Assembly: GCA_049694275.1 (NCBI GenBank)
Contig: JBAVQS010000040.1
Span: 1 to 8,230 of the forward strand
Reading direction: 5' to 3'
Length of the DNA: 8,230 nt
From: JBAVQS01 sp049694275
GTDB lineage: Bacteria; Chloroflexota; Anaerolineae; UBA4142; SHND01
The notes below the pieces were generated by a model. The model was not told where the DNA came from. It saw only the letters and a program-made list of their open reading frames with translations, and made no database searches. Both the position numbers and the translations under genes were made by a program. Position 1 is the stretch's first letter, and each line of letters opens with the position of its first letter. Positions 5,341 to 8,230 of this stretch are shown here, piece after piece.

Positions 5341-8115
5341 CACCTTTTCGATTGCCGCCTGCGCCGCCGCTAACCGCGCCACGGGGACGCGATAGGGCGA
5401 ACAGGAGACATAGTTATTGCCGATCATGTGGCAGAACTCGATTGAGCTCGGGTCACCCCCGTGCTCACCGCAGATGCCCACTTCCAGGTTCGGGCGCGTC
5501 TTGCGCCCTTCGCTGACGGCGATCTGCATCAAGCGACCCACGCCGTTACGATCCAGCACCTGGAACGGGTTTTCGGGCAGGATCTTGTCTTCGACATACT
5601 TGAGCAGGAACTTGCCCTCGGCGTCGTCGCGCGAATAACCGAATGTCGTCTGGGTCAGATCGTTTGTGCCAAAGGAAAAGAACTCTGCGAATTCGGCGAT
5701 GGCGCCTGCGGTCAATGCGCCGCGCGGAATTTCGATCATCGTGCCGAGCTTGTACCGAACCTCGACGCCCTGTTCCTTGAGCACCTGCTCGATCACCGGC
5801 TTGAGCACGTCGAACTGGTTCTTGAGCTCGTTGACATGGCCCACAAGGGGGATCATGACCTCCGGCCGGGGATCCTTGCCGGCCTTTTTCAGTTCGGCGG
5901 CCGCTTCAAAGATCGCGCGCACCTGCATGACCGTAATCTCGGGCATGGTGATGCCGAGACGGCAGCCGCGCAGGCCGAGCATCGGGTTTTGCTCGTGCAT
6001 CCCCTCAACGGCGCGCAAGAGTTCACGCGCTTCGTCAAGGGTCATTTTTTGGGTTAGCGCCCCGCTTCCTACTACAACTTCTTGCTCACCGCGCTCTTCA
6101 GCGCGCGCGACCGTCACGGCCAATTCTACATAGTTGGGCAAGAATTCGTGCAGCGGAGGATCGATCAAGCGAACGACAACCGGCAGGCCGTCCATCGCGT
6201 TGAGAATGCCAATAAAGTCTTGTTTCTGAATAGGCAGCAACTGGTCAAGATACGGTTGGCGTTCTTCCGCATTCTTGGCCAGAATCATCTTTTGCACAAT
6301 CGGCAGCCGCGCAATTTCAAAGAACATGTGCTCGGTGCGGCAGAGACCGATGCCCTGGGCGCCAAACTTGCGAGCGAGCACGGCGTCGCGTGGATAGTCG
6401 CCATTCGCCCACACCTGGAGCCGTCGAATCTCATCGGCCCAGCCCAACAGGGTCTGGAGATCGATTTCCTTCTCAAAGTCGGGTGGGATGGTTTTGACCT
6501 CACCGGCAAAGACCTGGCCGGTGGTGCCATCAATCGAAATCGGGTCGCCTTCATGGATCGTGCGCCCTTTGGCGGTGAATATCTTGGCGCCCTCGTCCAC
6601 GCGAATGTCTTCACAGCCCGCCACACAGGGCAGGCCGGCGCCGCGTGCGACGACCGCCGCATGGCTGGTCGCTCCGCCGTGCTGGGTCAGAATGCCCTTG
6701 GAGGCATACATGCCATGCACGTCTTCGGGAGAGGTCTCGTAGCGAACCAGAATGATGCTCTTGCCCTGCTTGCCGAGGCGCTCCGCGGTGTCGGGATCAA
6801 AGATAGCCAGACCACTCGCGGCGCCTGGCGAGGCGTTGAGGCCCTTGGCCAGAAGGTCGCCGCGGTTCGCCGCTTCTGTCTTGGCATGCTCGTCAAAGCG
6901 TGGCATCAACAATTGGACCACGTGCGCCGGCTCGACGCGCTGAACCGCTTCCTTCTTGGTGATAAGACCTTCATTCACCATTTCCACCGCAATCCTGACG
7001 GCGGAACTTGCAGTACGCTTGCCGGTGCGCGTCTGGAGCATGTAAAGCTTACCACGCTCGACCGTGAACTCGAGGTCTTGCATCTCGCGGTAATGCTTTT
7101 CCATCTGCCGACCGAGACCGCGGAATTGCTCATAAACCTCGGGCATGACCTCTTTCATCTGGGCGATTTTGAGCGGGGTGCGAATACCGGCCACCACATC
7201 TTCGCCCTGCGCATCCGCCAGGAATTCGCCATAGAGCTCGTTCTCACCGGTCGCCGGGTTGCGAGTAAATGCCACGCCTGTGCCGGAATCGGAACCCATG
7301 TTGCCAAAGACCATCGTCACCACGTTGACGGCGGTGCCCAGATTATCGGGGATCTTGTTGATCCGGCGATAATCTACCGCGCGCTTGCCCATCCAAGAGT
7401 CAAAGACGGCCTTGATGGCTTTGTGCAGCTGGTCGTACGGGTCTTCCGGAAATCCCTCGCCGAGCTCGGCCTTGTACATTTCCTTGTAGCGCACGACGAC
7501 CTCTTTGAGTGCATCGGCGTCAAGATCCGTATCCTGATGGACGCCGCGTTCTTCCTTCATGCCGTCAAAGATGCGGTCGAACTTTTTGCCTTCGATATCC
7601 ATGACAATGCGCCCGAACATCTGGATAAAGCGGCGATACGCGTCATACGCGAACCGTTCATTGTTGGTTAACGCGGCCAGACCATGGAGCGTCTCCGAAT
7701 TCAACCCGAGGTTCAGGACAGTATCCATCATGCCCGGCATTGAAAATTTCGCGCCGGAGCGCACCGAGACCAGGAGCGGGTTCTTGGCGTTGCCAAATTT
7801 CTTGCCCGATGTGCGCTCGGTCTTTTTCATCGCTTCGAGCACCTCATCCCACATTCCCTTCGGGAATTGACCCTCATGGGCGCTCGTATAGTTGCATGCC
7901 TCGGTGGTAATCGTAAAGCCGGGAGGAACCGGCAGTCCGGCGCGCGTCATTTCCGCCAGACCGGCGCCCTTGCCTCCGAGCAGATCGCGCATGTCCTTGT
8001 TGCCCTCTTTAAAGAGGTAGACCCACTTGGTGGTCTTGGCCTTGGGGGCCTTGGCACGCGCCGCCGGCCGTTTGGCCGCGGGCTTGCCCTTTTTCGCTAG
8101 AGTCTTGACAGCCAT
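5326..8115 (-). CDS. ppdK: Pyruvate, phosphate dikinase
   Basis: This cytosolic enzyme interconverts pyruvate, ATP and phosphate with phosphoenolpyruvate, AMP and pyrophosphate. Depending on flux it serves gluconeogenesis or PPi-driven glycolysis. The 929-residue protein has all three domains. The N-terminal ATP-grasp part includes LLGGKGAGLAEM (45-56), VSVRSGAKFSMPGMMDTVLN (117-136) and GTGVAFTRNPATGE. The central swivelling domain has GGATSHAAVVARG with phospho-acceptor His485. The C-terminal TIM barrel has GLCRTEHMFF, GTMIEIPRGAL, FGTNDLTQTTFGYSRDD and CGEHGG with the proton-donor Cys882. The TSHAAVVAR block and the ending distinguish it from PEP synthase. The first 28 residues are an extra Lys/Ala/Pro-rich tail ahead of the usual beginning (TKWVYLFKEGN). 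The ATG at 8115 has AAGGAG (8132-8127) 11 nt upstream, and no later start codon lies near residue 30, so the tail appears to be translated. A terminator follows, so the gene is probably monocistronic unless genes beyond the right edge precede it. Confidence 0.97.
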   Translation of the reverse strand: MAVKTLAKKGKPAAKRPAARAKAPKAKTTKWVYLFKEGNKDMRDLLGGKGAGLAEMTRAGLPVPPGFTITTEACNYTSAHEGQFPKGMWDEVLEAMKKTERTSGKKFGNAKNPLLVSVRSGAKFSMPGMMDTVLNLGLNSETLHGLAALTNNERFAYDAYRRFIQMFGRIVMDIEGKKFDRIFDGMKEERGVHQDTDLDADALKEVVVRYKEMYKAELGEGFPEDPYDQLHKAIKAVFDSWMGKRAVDYRRINKIPDNLGTAVNVVTMVFGNMGSDSGTGVAFTRNPATGENELYGEFLADAQGEDVVAGIRTPLKIAQMKEVMPEVYEQFRGLGRQMEKHYREMQDLEFTVERGKLYMLQTRTGKRTASSAVRIAVEMVNEGLITKKEAVQRVEPAHVVQLLMPRFDEHAKTEAANRGDLLAKGLNASPGAASGLAIFDPDTAERLGKQGKSIILVRYETSPEDVHGMYASKGILTQHGGATSHAAVVARGAGLPCVAGCEDIRVDEGAKIFTAKGRTIHEGDPISIDGTTGQVFAGEVKTIPPDFEKEIDLQTLLGWADEIRRLQVWANGDYPRDAVLARKFGAQGIGLCRTEHMFFEIARLPIVQKMILAKNAEERQPYLDQLLPIQKQDFIGILNAMDGLPVVVRLIDPPLHEFLPNYVELAVTVARAEERGEQEVVVGSGALTQKMTLDEARELLRAVEGMHEQNPMLGLRGCRLGITMPEITVMQVRAIFEAAAELKKAGKDPRPEVMIPLVGHVNELKNQFDVLKPVIEQVLKEQGVEVRYKLGTMIEIPRGALTAGAIAEFAEFFSFGTNDLTQTTFGYSRDDAEGKFLLKYVEDKILPENPFQVLDRNGVGRLMQIAVSEGRKTRPNLEVGICGEHGGDPSSIEFCHMIGNNYVSCSPYRVPVARLAAAQAAIEKVSKDK

Positions 8116-8230
8116 TGTTACTCGATCTCCTTCGGTATTATTTCACATCTGCAGATTTGACAGCCCGCCGGGGGTCAACCACCCGTTGATACATTCCAGG
8201 CGGATCCGTTATCCAAATCGCTTTTGCTTT
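8116..8230 (-). other. ppdK upstream region, truncated at the window edge
   Basis: These 115 nt contain no gene I can support. They hold the ppdK Shine-Dalgarno AAGGAG (8132-8127) and a perfect 10-bp palindrome ATCTGCAGAT (8147-8156), which could be a protein-binding site. I searched for -35/-10 pairs on the minus strand. AATAAT and TTGACC occur but not at workable spacing, so no promoter is called. Confidence 0.4.

Noticed and set aside
6082..7671. A 529-codon open frame on the plus strand, opposite ppdK
   Set aside because: It lies wholly antisense to a strongly conserved gene and has the His/Leu/Arg-rich, domain-free composition typical of the mirror frame of GC-rich coding DNA. It resembles no family I know. 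Length alone is not evidence here.
8136..8230. Promoter for ppdK from TTGACC or TTGGAT boxes
   Set aside because: Neither has a convincing -10 box at 16-18 nt; AATAAT near 8136-8141 lacks a partner -35. The true promoter may lie beyond the right edge.
1..8230. Defence system, mobile element or CRISPR array
   Set aside because: Every long stretch is accounted for by recognisable housekeeping or eut genes. No transposase, integrase, nuclease pair, direct-repeat array or compositional break is visible.

Overview
The window holds five genes, all on the minus strand. In transcription order, from the right edge to the left, they are ppdK (pyruvate, phosphate dikinase), dnaG (primase), rpoD (primary sigma factor), eutN (bacterial microcompartment vertex protein) and eutA (ethanolamine ammonia-lyase reactivase, cut by the left edge). 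Coding density is high and the sequence is moderately GC-rich. I see no tRNA, rRNA, CRISPR array, insertion sequence or phage gene.

The organism looks like a member of the Chloroflexota, perhaps Anaerolineae. This rests on protein character recalled from memory, not on a search. The primase zinc site reads CFGAC rather than CFGCG, its TOPRIM domain carries an insertion, and the sigma factor has an extra segment of about 29 residues in region 3. I associate all three with that phylum.

Layout: ppdK (8115 to 5326) is followed by inverted repeats and a strong intrinsic terminator (5284 to 5250). A new promoter with a perfect TTGACA box (5208 to 5180) then drives dnaG (5077 to 3212). An 85-nt gap with a long interrupted hairpin and a possible second promoter precedes rpoD (3126 to 1738). 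eutN (1694 to 1401) begins 43 nt after the rpoD stop with no terminator between them, and eutA begins 7 nt after eutN. The likely transcription units are therefore ppdK alone and dnaG-rpoD-eutN-eutA.

dnaG and rpoD form the familiar core of the macromolecular-synthesis operon (replication priming plus housekeeping transcription), here without rpsU between ppdK and dnaG. The surprise is that two ethanolamine-utilisation/microcompartment genes follow rpoD directly, apparently on the same transcript. EutN caps vertices of a protein shell. EutA restores the adenosylcobalamin enzyme EutBC, whose genes are not in the window but could lie beyond the left edge. ppdK links pyruvate and phosphoenolpyruvate and could serve growth on C2 compounds, but its terminator separates it from the rest and that link is inference.
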